Shown: piece after piece, positions 1 to 11,479 of the stretch
Layout of the letters: each line of letters begins with the position of its first letter
Position numbering within the stretch: position 1 is the stretch's first letter
Assembly (NCBI GenBank): GCA_030267565.1
Contig: BRXU01000001.1
Span: 10,085,001 to 10,149,000, forward strand
DNA length: 64,000 bases
Reading direction: 5' to 3'
DNA from: Pleodorina starrii
Taxonomy: Eukaryota; Chlorophyta; Chlorophyceae; Chlamydomonadales; Volvocaceae
Notes under the pieces: generated by a model
Databases searched by the model: none
What the model saw: only the letters and a program-made list of their open reading frames with translations
What the model was told of the DNA's origin: nothing
Position numbers and translations under genes: made by a program

Positions 1-245
1 GGAGGGAGTGGGAGGGAGGGAGTGGGGCGGTGGGCGGGATGAGGGAGGGAGTGGGAGGGAGGGAGTGGGGGGGAGGGAGTGGGAGGGAGTGGGAGGGAGG
101 GAGTGGGAGGGAGTGGGAGGGAGTGGAAAAAAGTGGGAGGGAGTGGGAGGGAGTGGGACGGAGGGAATGGGAGGGAGAGGGAGTGGGAGGGAGGGAATGG
201 GAGGGAAGGAGTGGGAGGGAGAGGGAGTGGGGGAGAGGGGCGGGC
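1..245. repeat. G-rich minisatellite in channel-gene intron
   Basis: Near-continuous repeats of GGGAGGGAGT and close variants, with almost no C on this strand. The tract lies upstream of the first visible channel exon, so it is probably intronic. The G-run spacing would allow G-quadruplex folding. Open frames across it are glycine/glutamate/arginine repeats and are not taken as coding. Confidence 0.85.
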
Positions 246-411
246 AGGGAAGGGGCGAGTATGGAGTGCGGGCTTCGGCGCGTTATGCGCCGGTGGTGGT
301 ACGGCCCTCCCTGCCGCCCACCACTTACCCACCCAACCAAAGAAACAATGACTCGAAACACACTCTCACCCAGCCAGCCAGCCACCCGCCCGTCCGGCCA
401 AACCTATGCAG

Positions 412-2795
412 GCTCTGGAGGACTTTTTGACGCTGTGGAGCGAGTACGACGACGGCTCCGGAACCATCCTCCCCCGCCACCTGGAGGAGCTGCTGCTGAG
501 GCTGGACCCGCCGCTGGGGCTGGGGCCTTATGCGGACAACAAGGACGTGCTCAAGTGAGTGAGGGGGGAAGGGGCCGGGGGGCGGAAATACGGCAATAAA
601 ATGATACGGCGGAAATGGGGCACGGGGGTGGGAAGTGATCAAGGTGATGCCGCAGCAGCTAGGGGGGTTGGGCAGTACTTCACAGCAATGCCTCAGCGAT
701 AGGACAGAGGTGGCGGGTTGGGGAGCGCGGCGGCGGCGGCTGCGGCGGCGGTGGCGGTGGCGGGTTGGGAGCGCTAGGGTGGCGACAGCGGCACCGCATC
801 GCCCCCCTGTCCTGCCCCGTGTCCTGTCCTGTCCTGACCTGACCTGACTGCGCCGTTCTTTTCGCGCGCGCACCACCGCCCCTGCTGCACAACTGACTTG
901 TCGTACAGGTTTGTGTACGACCTGGACATTCCGCTGGTCAGCGGCCGCGTGCCCTTCCACAAGACCGCCTTCGAGCTGGTCAAGAGGTGCAGCCAGGCGA
1001 CCATGCCGGAGGGTGAGCGAGAGGAGAGAAAGAGGGGGAGGAGGGGGGAGGGGGTGAAGGGGGTAACAAAGTGTGGGGACGCTGTGGGAAGGGGGTGTGG
1101 AGGGGCCAGCAAGGTAGCTGGGGGCCACATCCGAAGGCGGGGAGGCAGGGAGGCGGGGTTGGATGCAGTCGCCGTCACGGTCGCGCTGCCGCGGTCGCTG
1201 ACCGGCCCTGGGGGCCGATGTGCTGTTGCTGCCGACGCTGGCACCACTGGTGGCTGCACCCAGTGGTACCAGCGTCGCATTGCACACCAACCTCCCCATT
1301 CGACTCTACTCCCCCTCCCCCCTCCCCACACCCTCGCCCCCTCGCCCCTCCCCCCTCCCCCCTCCCCCCCCCAGGCGCCATCAAGGAGCAGATCGACCGC
1401 CTGGTTGACAAGTTCTTCCGGGAGCTGCCTACCCAGGACGAGATGCTCAACTTCTCAGTGGCCATCACCGTCATGAAGGTGCAGCGAAAGTGGAGGACAC
1501 GCATGCGGGCAGCCAAGCTGATGCGCAAGAAGCGGTGGAGGCAGCAGCGCCAGGACGCACCGGCCTATCCGGAGCTGTGCGCGAACAAGGCGATGGTGGT
1601 GGAGAGGTGGGGGGCTATAGCCGCCGGGGAGGGGAGGGGAAGGGAGGGTGAGGGGAGAGGGAGCGAGGGTGGTGGTGCGGGTGCGGGTGCGGGTGCGGGT
1701 GGAGAAGTTGTGTGGGGCGCGGCGTCGGCAGGGGTACTGGTGCCCGTGCCCTGGCCCTGGCCCTGGCGCCCCCTCCTCCACTTCGCCCTCCCATGCGGCA
1801 TCCTTCGTGCCTTGAACCTCTTGTCGTCGCACACCCGTCATGCCGCTGCGGGCCTGACCCCCTCACCTTGTCTCCACTCCCACTCCCACCTCCACCTCAG
1901 GTTCGAGGCGTGCCGCGAGGCTCAGCGCGAGGCGGTCCGCGCCTGGGAGGCCGCCCAGCTGGCCAACTACAACCGCAAGCCCGACAAGGCGGAGCTGGGT
2001 CGCCTGCTGGAGCCGCGCTGGCGCTTCAACCCCAAGTACGCGCCGCCCTCCCTGGTGGCAGCCACCAGCGAGAAGACCGGCCTGCAGGGGCTGTCCAAGC
2101 GCGTGCTCAACGTCAATGTGAACAAGCTGGTGGGGGGGCTGCTGAGGGTGGGCGGGCTGCTGGGCGGCGGCAGCAACGGCAACGAGGCGGCGGCGGCAGG
2201 TGGAGGTGGAGGGGCAGGAGGGGCGGGTCTGCGCTCGCCGCAGACGACGGCGAGTGGGGAGCAGGGCGGCATGTGGGCATCGCCGGTGGGGCCCGACCTC
2301 AGCGTCACGAGCCCGCTGCCGCGGCTGCTGCGGGCCATTGCGCAGAACAACGGCCCGCGGCTGTCGGGCAGCGGCGGCGTCGGGGGTGGTGGTGGTGTGG
2401 GAGGTGGAGGCGGAGGCGGCATGTTTAGCCCGACGGCGGCCTCGGCGGCGGCGACGGCAGCGGCGGCGGCGATGCTGGCGGAGTGCTCGGTGTCCGCCGG
2501 CGCGCGGCGCCGCCAGCGGAGCGCTATCGTGCTGGGAACCGGTGGCGGAGGCGGAGGCGGAGGCGGCGGGGGCTGGGAGGCGGCGCCGGATGGGTTGGGC
2601 GGTCGCTCGCTGCAGCCGCAGTTCAATATGTCGATGTCTCCAGTCGGCGGAGGGGGCGGGGGCGGCTTTGCACGCCGGTCGCCGGGGCTGCTGTCCAACG
2701 ACGGCGGCCTCGGCCTGGGAGGCGGCGGCGGCGGCGGCGGCCTGGGCGGCGTGGCAACGCTTCCGGGAGGTGCCAACCGCGGCAACAACTGGTGA
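412..2795 (+). CDS. Voltage-gated Ca2+ channel alpha-1, C-terminal exons (partial)
   Basis: This is the cytoplasmic C-terminus of a four-domain voltage-gated calcium (CaV-type) channel; the pore domains lie left of the window. Exons 412-554, 909-1012, 1375-1606 and 1901-2795 join in frame through GT/AG introns (457 residues visible). The first two exons give the EF-hand-like fold that follows repeat IV in CaV channels: LWSEYDDGSG, then LDPPLGLG, then VYDLDIPL, in the order seen in animal CaV1. Exon 3 adds the helix starting EGAIKEQIDRLVDKFF and an IQ-like motif, VQRKWRTRMR, a likely calmodulin site. The last ~250 residues are glycine- and alanine-rich and low in complexity, which is common for algal tails. 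Exon 412 opens directly after an acceptor, so the gene continues upstream. A NaV-type identity is less likely but not excluded. The family is clear; the subtype is not. Confidence 0.82.
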
Positions 2796-5700
2796 TGCCG
2801 TGCTTGTTGGTTGGTTGATTTGCGGCTGGCCGCGTGGTGCTGCAAAGGCGGGTGTGGATTGCGGCTGGCCGTGCACGAGAGTCGGGGCTTCCTGTGTTAT
2901 TGTTCTTGTCGTCGTCGTCGTCGTCGTCGCTGCATCTCATCCCGTCCCGTGTCATGTCATGTGGGTGGCAAGGGGACTCGGCGGCTGCATGCTGACACAG
3001 AGCTCTAGCCACCAGCTCTGCCTCTCCGCGTCACGGCGTGCGACTGCGTTCGGCGCGCGACTGCGTTCGGCGCGCGACTGCGTTTGGCGCGCGACTGCGT
3101 TCGGCGCGCGACTGCGTTTGGCGCGCGACTTGTGACTGCGACTGTGATCCGCGTCACACGGGTGGACACCAATAAAAGGAGGCTTGAGCGACCCGCAGGG
3201 AATGAATGGAACGGAGTGGAACGGAATCCCGGAGTGGGGGGGGGCGGGGGGGCGGAGAGGGCGCTGACGGGAGGGCTTGGACGGGGAAGCGTGCTCGTGC
3301 GCACATGGAAAGCTGCCCGCGTGAGGGACGGGGGGCGGTATTTGGTGTTATTTTGGCGAGGGGGGGAGGGGAAGGGGGAGGCCGTACACATGCCGCCCCT
3401 GGCCCCGCTCCCGACGTATAGGTCGATCATAAGGGGGGATGCAGAGACGCGCACGCTTTCGTTTCGGCACGAGGCTGGGTGGGTGGGGGATTGGGTGGGG
3501 GTGGGGGGAGGGGGCCGCGCCGCGCCGCGCGTTGTGGGGCGTGGGTCGGAAGAAGAATGTTTTGTTCATCAGGGAGTGCAACTTGGGCCCTTCGCTTAGG
3601 GCGGCGGCGAGAGCAGCTTCACGGGTCGAGTGCTTGAGCCCATCAATGTGGGTGACCGGAGCCGGCTCCGCGTCGCGGTCGAGTGGCGGCGTGCGGCCAT
3701 CCGCACCGCATCGTGTCACAGCAGTCTGGTGCCACCAGGGCCAGGTGCTGGTGGTTTCGGAGGCGGTGGGTGGCATCATAACATCCCGGACGGGCGCTGT
3801 CCTCAGGCGAGGTGAGGCGAGGTGAGGCGTTTGGGGCCTCGTGAGGCAGCTCGGTCCTGGATACCACCCGACCCGACCTGGCCCGGCCCAGGGGGATATG
3901 TACAGCTGCGCGACTTGTACTGAGCGGGGGGGGGAGCGGGTCTCCCGGCCTGGGGATGCTTGCTTTGGTGGGGCGCGGTGCGGTGCGGTGCATCAGCAGA
4001 CGCCTGCTGCTGTTGCCTAAAAGGGGGTGGTTGGGGGGCGGTTGGGGGGTTGGACGGGCGCTGCTGCTTGAGCGGCTGCCGCCGCGGCAGCGCTGCGCTT
4101 GTGGTTGGGGGGGGGGGGGGCGGAGGACCGAAGGTGGAGGGGCGCCTGGACAGTACCAGTGCCAGTGGCGCCTGGATGGCTGCCCGTTAAGTTTCTTGGG
4201 CTGGAGGGGTTTTCCGCCAAGAAGGGTTTTCCGCGCGAGGGTGTGCGGATCGTGCAGCAGCGTGCAGGGGCCCTTGATGCTGGCGGCTGCCGCCTTGGTG
4301 TCTGGGCTGTGCTGGCCAGCCGGCCGTGGACAAAACAGCGTGGTGGTGGTGGTGGTGGTGGTGGGTGGGGTTGGGGTGGGGGGAGAGAAAGGAGCTGTCT
4401 TGGCCAATGAACGAGTCGATTGGTGTGGCATCGTAGGGGACAGTGGACAGACGGCGGCGGTGAGTGCTGGCCGGACGTCTGGGCTGTCCCGACGGGGCAT
4501 TGTGCTTTCGCTTGGCGGCGGCTTGCTGTGGTGCGCAGCGCAGGGCAGAGCAAGGCAGAGGGGTGAGGAGCGGGGGAGGGGGGGAAGGGGGGAGGAGGTA
4601 GCTTTTAGGGAGGCTGCGTGCGCCGAGGATACGGTAGAGGCTGAATGGGAGCGCGTCGCGGTGCGTTGCGTTGCGTGTTTTCTTTCGTGCATGCGTGTGG
4701 GATACGACAAGAGGCGGCACCGACAACTCGGCTGCCGTGTTGTGTTCACCCTACCACACCTCACCGCGCGCGTAATGGGCTGGGCATGCGCGTCGTGTGC
4801 GATCCGCGGGAGCGTCTCTTCGCTTTTCCTGGAGGGTGGGGGAGGGGCTGTCCACCCGGCGGCGGAGGAGGAGCAGAAGGAGTGGAGGAGAAGGGGGGAA
4901 AGCAGCGGTACAGCTTGGGAATGGTGTGGGAATGGGGGAAGAGGCAGCACTGTGAGGCTCCAACAGAGCATTTTGTTTTGTGCGTTGCGTTGCGTGCGCT
5001 TAGGGGGACACGAGGAGGGGCTACGAGCGCCGGAATCTTCGCGGGAGCGTCTTGGAAAGTGGGAGGAAGAGAAGAGGGGAGGGAAGGGGAGTACCGTAAA
5101 CGAGTTATGTTATGGCACCCTGCCACGATTCCAGGGTGGCCAAGAGACTGCTTTATATATATTTCGTTGGCGTTGTGTTGTGGTGGCCACCTTGGGCGTT
5201 TTTGATACCGAACTTGCAGGTTTCCACCTGTGCAAGTGAATGCCACATGTGCACGTTGACTTGGCGAATGCGGTGGTTTTGTGTGAGACATTATACTCTT
5301 TGTGCATTTCATCCCTGGCCAACACGGGCATACATGTCGGCGCCCTTCGTAGCGAATTCGGCGGTGCGCCGTGGTAGCGGCAAATTGGGACGACCGAAGC
5401 TGCGTTGAGGTGCTTGACCGTTGTGATAATTGTTTCGGGTAATCTCGGCGTCTCCTGCTGCTTTGATCTTCGCTCAGGACCTGACCCATGGGTCAGTCGC
5501 GCGATCCAACGTCTTCCGGCACTGGTCATGTGAGCCTTGTAAGCAAAGACCATTGTGGCTCCGCAACTTCGGCAACAGGCCCGGGCAGCTGGGCTTGGTC
5601 AGGATTATGCACATATCGCTGGGACTTGTAGGAAATTCTCAGCCTGCAGGAGCTGGCTGACAGGCTCGAGAATGGCGGTGACAGGTGCACAGCGTTGGGA

Positions 5701-6658
5701 AATGCTTGACGCGAGCCAGGGCGCGAATCCTATGGTTTTTGCTGTCGGACAAAAAGCTTGCGAACCGTGGGGTGAGTGAACGGCGCTGAAAACCAGTGCC
5801 TGCCCCTCAACCCCGGCGGTAGTGTCGGTTGAGTCGGAACCCCACCTGTACCTACTTTATCTAAAGTAAGCATTCATTCTGTCAGAAACAAGCAAATTGC
5901 GGTTAGACTGTGGAGCTCAAGGCTAATTCTGCGTCAGCTCATGTTACGGCGTCCGGCGCATGTCCAACAACTGCTGAAGGATCCCGCCATACTCGGTTCG
6001 TGCAGCAACTTACCGCCAGCCGTAAGCTCTTGCGGAAGAAACATGTACTTGACGATACTGATCGGCACGTAAAGCCACGTCCCAAGCATAGTCGTGCAAA
6101 TGGCAGCAACAGCCACTTCATTCACGCAACTAGCTGGTCTTTGCTAATAAATCAGCATCGTTCTCATAGATTCTGGTTGTGATCTATACAGTAAATTGCT
6201 GAGGTACCGTAGCCATCCAACTTGTTCTAGTTCAACTAGTCCTGAGACGAGCGGTTATCTCTGAGAACTTGCAACCCTAGCCAGATGGCTCATGAATTAC
6301 TATACAAGCAGTCGACATTGGAACCTTACGTATAGGGCGCCGGGCCGGCCGATGATAGAGGACCTCGAGCAAGAAGGCGTTGGGTGAGCCGTTTCACCCC
6401 TGCTCCCCAAGGAACCATATGACATCTTGGACTCGTTCACATGCTGTGAGCTTGTGGGGTATGTAACCTTGCAGAAGCACCAATCGGTACAGGAGCAAAT
6501 ACAGGGAACAGTCGCTGAACGGATATGACAATACGATGAAAATGAAGCCATCTACGTCTAAAAAAGCTATTAGCACATGGACGTCTGTGGCAACAAGGTG
6601 CGTGCGCGCGTAACCGAACTTTGTGCGCATCGGCAAGTAAGGCGTGCCCCGACCGCAG
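2796..6658. other. Region between channel gene and first MATE exon, no supported gene
   Basis: It begins with the channel 3' UTR. Up to ~5.1 kb it is GC-rich with G-runs; the long open frames on both strands are proline/serine/arginine or glycine shadows with no recognisable domain. From ~5.1 to 6.6 kb the composition drops to about half GC. The missing first exon and promoter of the MATE gene should lie here, but I cannot place a convincing ATG exon. A palindrome TGACCCATGGGTCA occurs at 5482-5495 and recurs at 55586 and 56071. Confidence 0.5.
3040..3129. repeat. 17-bp tandem repeat
   Basis: Five consecutive 17-bp units (GCGACTGCGTTCGGCGC with single C/T changes) plus a partial unit. It lies ~245 bp after the channel stop codon, possibly in the 3' UTR. 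Confidence 0.9.
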
Positions 6659-9600
6659 GCTATGGTCGCTAGCATGGCCCTTGTCGGGCATGGAGGTCAT
6701 GACGTTTGCGAAGGAGCTCATTATCACAGCGTTCGTGGGGCACTTGGGGCCCGTGGAGCTGTCGTCGCTGGTGCTGTCCCAAACGCTGTACAATGTCAGC
6801 GGGAACGCGCCGATGCTTGGCGTCGTGACGGCCATGGAAACATTCTGTGGCCAAGCCTATGGCGCGAAGAAATACGCCACGGTGGGGGTGGTCACCCAAC
6901 GTGCCCTGGTGATCACGACCATCTTCAACTTGCTGTGCATCGCCATGTGGGGGAAAGCGGAGTCCCTGATGCTGGCAATGGGTCAGGATCCGCACATCGC
7001 CAAGGCGGCGGGCCGCTTCACCATGTTGCTGAGCCCGTGCCTGGTGCTGGACGGCTTTGAGCAGTGCCTGCGGCGCTACCTAGCCGCGCAGTCGGTCGTA
7101 CAGCCGCTAATGTACGTCACATTCATCGCAACTCTGCTGACGCCGCTGTACCTCTGGTACTTTATCTTCAGGTTAGTTTCCGTCAATCATGAACAACATT
7201 GCTGGACGAGCCGCTGCAGGGGCTGGGACGTTATAAAGGACGGCGTTGTGCCTAGGGCGCATTACCCCAGGGTCTCGGCACAGCGCAATCCACCGTGTTC
7301 AGCGCTCCCAGCCCGCCATAGACCGCAAATTACCCTTACACGTTTGCTACTTCCCGTCACCACTTCCAGCTGCTGCTCTGGCGCGGCGCTGCACGTGGGC
7401 CGGCACGTTCCCGCGGGCGGTCCCGTCGCACGCATGTTATGTTCTGTGCATCCAAACCTATCGATATGCGCGCAACCTTTGGCACAGACAGCTTACAGCG
7501 CTGATTCCACCCCCTCACCGACGTGGCAGGTGTGCTTGGGGATTCGACGGCGCGGCGGTGGCGTGGGCGTGCGTGCAGGCAAGCTCATGCCTGGGCTTGC
7601 TGCTATTTACGCTATACTACACATACGGCCAGGAGCCGTCGAAGCGGACCTGGACCGGCTGGAGCCGCGAGTGCCTGACGGAGTGGCCCCTCTACATTCG
7701 CGTCGCCATTCCGTCCGCGGTGATGATCTGTCTGGACTGGTGGACGTTCGAGGTGAGGGGGCCAAACGGCCAATCGCCGTGCGGAAGGTGGATGCTCAAT
7801 CGTAACAATCGACCAAGGGGAGGCTGGGTGCTGATGACCCTTGTGGACGCACTGCGCACGGCGGTCCGTGTTGGCACGTGCGGGGAAAGGGAGGCAGAAA
7901 GGCGCAGGGTGCTAGGGGACGGGGTCGGCGGCGGGTTGCACAGCCGTCCCATCCTTGAGAGCTCTGTGCAGTCGCCAGGCTGTCGGCCGGGCTTAGGACG
8001 CCCGTGGCGCGGTGATGAGTGAAGCGGCTGGGACGTTGTGCCTGCCAAGGTTTGCATATCCCTGCTACGGCTATCCTAAGCCTGTCCGCCACCCCTGGAG
8101 GACCTGGAAGCGAGAGCCAACATGATTTGAGATTAGGCGAAGCACAACAGGATATTTGCGGAAGGTGGCTGAACCAGCGGAATGGGTCCGCGCGTTGAAG
8201 ATGTCGTGGGCCTGCGGACAGCAACAAACGTGCTGGCCTTGCCGGTGACAAGCCACGTTACAGGACGAACGCTCTGCCGGCCACGTAATGGCGAGTCGAG
8301 CGGTGGCTTTGCACTTGAGTACCGCCAGGCTTCACGCGGACTAGCTGATCCCTCTGGGTAGCAGTAGGAGTCGGATATAATCACTTACACCTGACACGCT
8401 GGTATCGTCGTTTTGCGTTCGGCTTTCAAACGCTGCACTGACTGCCTTGCGCCTTGCGATGGAATGCATACCCTGCCGCCACTGCTGCGGCCGACATGAC
8501 CGCCGCCTTCACCTCCGCCGCTTTGCTGCTGCCGCTGCCCACAGATCATAGTCATGCTGTCGGGGCTGCTGCCGCGGCCCGAGATGACTATGTCCATGAT
8601 GGGCATCACCTTCAACATCCACGCACTCTGCTTCTTCGCGGCACACGGCCTGAGCGGGGCAGTCAGCACGCGGGTCGGAAATGAGCTGGGTGAGTCGTGG
8701 TGGAGGCATTGTGGGGTGGCCTAAGCCGGACAGCCTGACTGGTGAGGTTGGACGGCAAGGACTTGAAGCGGCGGGTGGATGCATTGCATTGCATGACGTT
8801 GTCGGACTCGGAGGTTCACAAGGGCTACGGGTCTTCAGGCGCCCGACTCCCACCCCGTCCCTCTACGAATCTGGATTCTCAGCAGCGGCGGGGTGTGATG
8901 AGGCGAGGCGAGGACAGTTTGAACCTCTGAAGACAACTGAAGTAATGACAAGCGGTTTGATAATGTGATTACACCGCTTGCCATCCTCAAGGGGAGATAC
9001 ACTCAGTGTGCCGCGGCACCACGCTCCTCCCTTGCAGCCGCGCACGGGGATTGGCACTGAGTGATGTACCGTACCTGCCGCTGCCTGTATTGATCCATCT
9101 CGCTGCAGGCGCCAGCCGGCCGCGGCAAGCGTGGCTCAACACGCAGGTTTCGGTGCTGATGGGGACCGTCATCATGATCATCTGCGCGGGAGTGCTGCTG
9201 ATGTCCCGAGAGCAGCTGGGCGCCTTGTTCTCAGGGGACAGAGAGGTGGTGCTGCTCACAAGCCAAGCCGTGCCGACGCTAGCGATCTCGCTCATAGGTG
9301 CGACTTCGGACGCCGCGACGGGCTTGGGCACCTGCCAGTGCGGGTCGGGTTGTCCAGCCAGTGCGGGGGCTGCACTGCTGATTGGCCGCATGGGTTCTGA
9401 TGCTCTTATCGGGAGGGCAGATGGGAGGAGCGGGAGGAATAGGCTGACCTCTCCTTCAAGGTGTAACGCCTTACCGAGGGAGGTTTGCAATGGTTGTGAT
9501 TCCAGTCTGATGCCTTCCAGGGTCTTGACGAGTGGGATTTGTCTGCCACATCCTCGAACCCTCGCTCGCTTTCACGTCCCACCTGGACCCTCCCGCTACC

Positions 9601-9985
9601 TGCAGGCGAGGGCGCCAATACCGTCCTGGCCGGCGTGTTGCGCGGCTGCGGGCGCCAAAAGATCGGCGCGCAGATCAACCTGTTCATGTACTGGGGCCTG
9701 GGCCTGCCGTTCGCATGCCTGTTGGCCTTCCGCATGGGCCTGGGCGCCATGGGCCTGTGGACGGGCCTGGCTTGCACCGCGTCGCTGCAGTCGCTGATCC
9801 TGTCCTGGATCGTGTTTAAGTTTGATTGGAACGCGGAGGCGCACCGCGCAAAGGCGCTCATAGCGGCGGGCGAGCTAGAGATTGAGCTGGAGGAAGAGGT
9901 GGAGTTGATGGCGGCAAGCGGGCGGCTGGGGACTGAAGGCCTGCTGGATGCGTCGCCTATCAAGCCGACGACATTGACACTCTGA
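6659..9985 (+). CDS. MATE-family multidrug/metabolite efflux transporter (5' end incomplete)
   Basis: A polytopic membrane protein of the MATE (MatE) family, which exports organic cations, flavonoids or organic acids in exchange for H+ or Na+. Exons 6659-7171, 7530-7752, 8545-8689, 9109-9297 and 9606-9985 join in frame and give ~482 residues, close to the family's usual 450-500. Hallmarks in order: AFVGHLG in helix 1, AMETFCGQAYGA after helix 2, GFDGAAVAW, then IPSAVMICLDWWTFE with the next exon giving LLSGLLP, then AVSTRVGNELGA, and GANTVLAGVLRGCG with QKIGAQIN near the end. The acidic C-terminus (EIELEEEVE) is probably cytosolic. Exon 6659 starts with the last base of a codon, so a short first exon is missing; the first ATG inside the visible exon (6690) would cut into helix 1. 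The substrate cannot be inferred. Confidence 0.88.
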
Positions 9986-11479
9986 GAGCATGCGCATAGC
10001 GGCGGTTCAGCGTCTTGACGAAAGTGGGCAGTTATCTTTGCACGTGGGCGAGCGTCTTGACTGGTCGTGATTTTGGCACGTTGACTGGTGGCATGGCACT
10101 GATTTTGCAGGCGAGCCGCGCATTGGAAGCGCCTTTCTCTTGCGCTTCTCGGCCAGTGACTTCACGAGATAAGAAGCGCGGCAGCTGTTTCGGCATGGAG
10201 CTGCGGTTTGCAGGGATGGGGTGCTGAGGGTCGCAGCGGGGATATCTTATGTTGCATAATAGATGGGCCGGATGGAGCAGGCTCCCACCACCATCGAGAG
10301 TCGGAGAACGAACCGTTTATGCGCATGCGCTCTTTCTGTGTTGTCGCTGGCTACTGGCGCCCTAGGGGTGTTTCTATTCTAGCGAATCCTTTGTCGCCTA
10401 GGCTGCGGACGGACTAGCGAGGATGCAGGACAGCGCCAATCCACTGCGTTGCAAAAGCTCTTTCTACGATGCTTTCCGCCAATAGAGGCAACATCGGACG
10501 CGGACCGATCCGTACAAGGCTGGCACGTGTGCCCCGTTTGTGATCAGCCTTGCATGTTTCTGTATGATAGGGACGGATGTTTTTTTAGAGGCTTCTGTAT
10601 GGTTCTATGGTTGGTCGTTGTGCGGCCAGTCGGCCTCGAGACGCGCTGACACGCACTCTCCCTGCCGCCCCCATGCTTCCCAAAAGGGGTCGCAGGCCTG
10701 TGGTTTCAGTTTTAGTTTATGTGCAAGATCGAACCAGTGTCGCGAAGCTTCCCTTGACATACGGTATTGCCTGACATGGATTCATATCAACCGATCTTAC
10801 GTTGACTGCTCACGGACATGGCGAAAAGGGTCGGGCCCGCATGTGCATATTTTGCCTTCCGTTTACTTTTGCGGACGGCGGCTGCGACGTGTGTGCGGGT
10901 TGCCCTCTTCGCACCGTTGCAGGCGGCGGTTGTCACAGCTTCGCAGCCATCGCTCCCCGGAGGCCCAATCTCCGGGAACATTTAGCAGCAGCATCACAAA
11001 AGTAGCATGCTACCACATGAAGAAGGTCCGCGCATTTTACGGAACGGAGCAGGTAGGGCCGAAGCCAGCCGGAGCTCACGTGCAAGAGTAGGACCCGGGT
11101 CCAGGCGTTGGGCCAAGAGCACCATGGCAGCCGTGCACCCAGGGAGAGACCCTGGTTGCTCGTGAGTTCTGTGTGGTGCACACCTTGAGCCAGCTTTGGC
11201 CACAACGGTGCGCCAGTGGCGATATGCACTGCGGTACGCACCGACGATCCTCGGGGCCCACTCTAAGCAATCGTCTCATTCATATACCACAGGAAGCCCA
11301 GGTCTGAGAACAACTGAAATAAATAAATCGCTGCCAACCAGAGGATCTCAGCTATAAGTGAACGGACAGCTCCGAGCGACAGCCCGCAGTCACCAGACTA
11401 AAAGAATGTTTGGCGAGCAAGGAGAGGCACAGCGAAGCCGCGCAAATGGCAAATAGGTAGTCCCTCCCCGCAGCTGCTC
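9986..11479. other. Spacer between convergent MATE and DSN1-like genes
   Basis: It holds the 3' ends of two convergent genes. I see no TGTAA polyadenylation signal soon after either stop codon. Short open frames are not supported by codon bias or by any domain. Confidence 0.5.

Noticed and set aside
1613..1710. Apparent Gly/Ala coding continuation through channel intron 3
   Set aside because: A clear GT donor at 1607 and AG acceptor at 1900 restore the frame into the conserved-looking exon 4; the read-through is repeat-derived.
3643..4971. 442-codon minus-strand open frame
   Set aside because: Low-complexity Pro/Ser/Arg composition produced by G-rich plus-strand DNA; no domain, no codon signature.
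5934..6675. Hydrophobic minus-strand frames upstream of the MATE gene (for example FLDVDGFIFIVLSYPF), possibly an antisense MATE relic
   Set aside because: Only a loose resemblance to one MATE segment, segment order does not fit, and no splice structure joins them.
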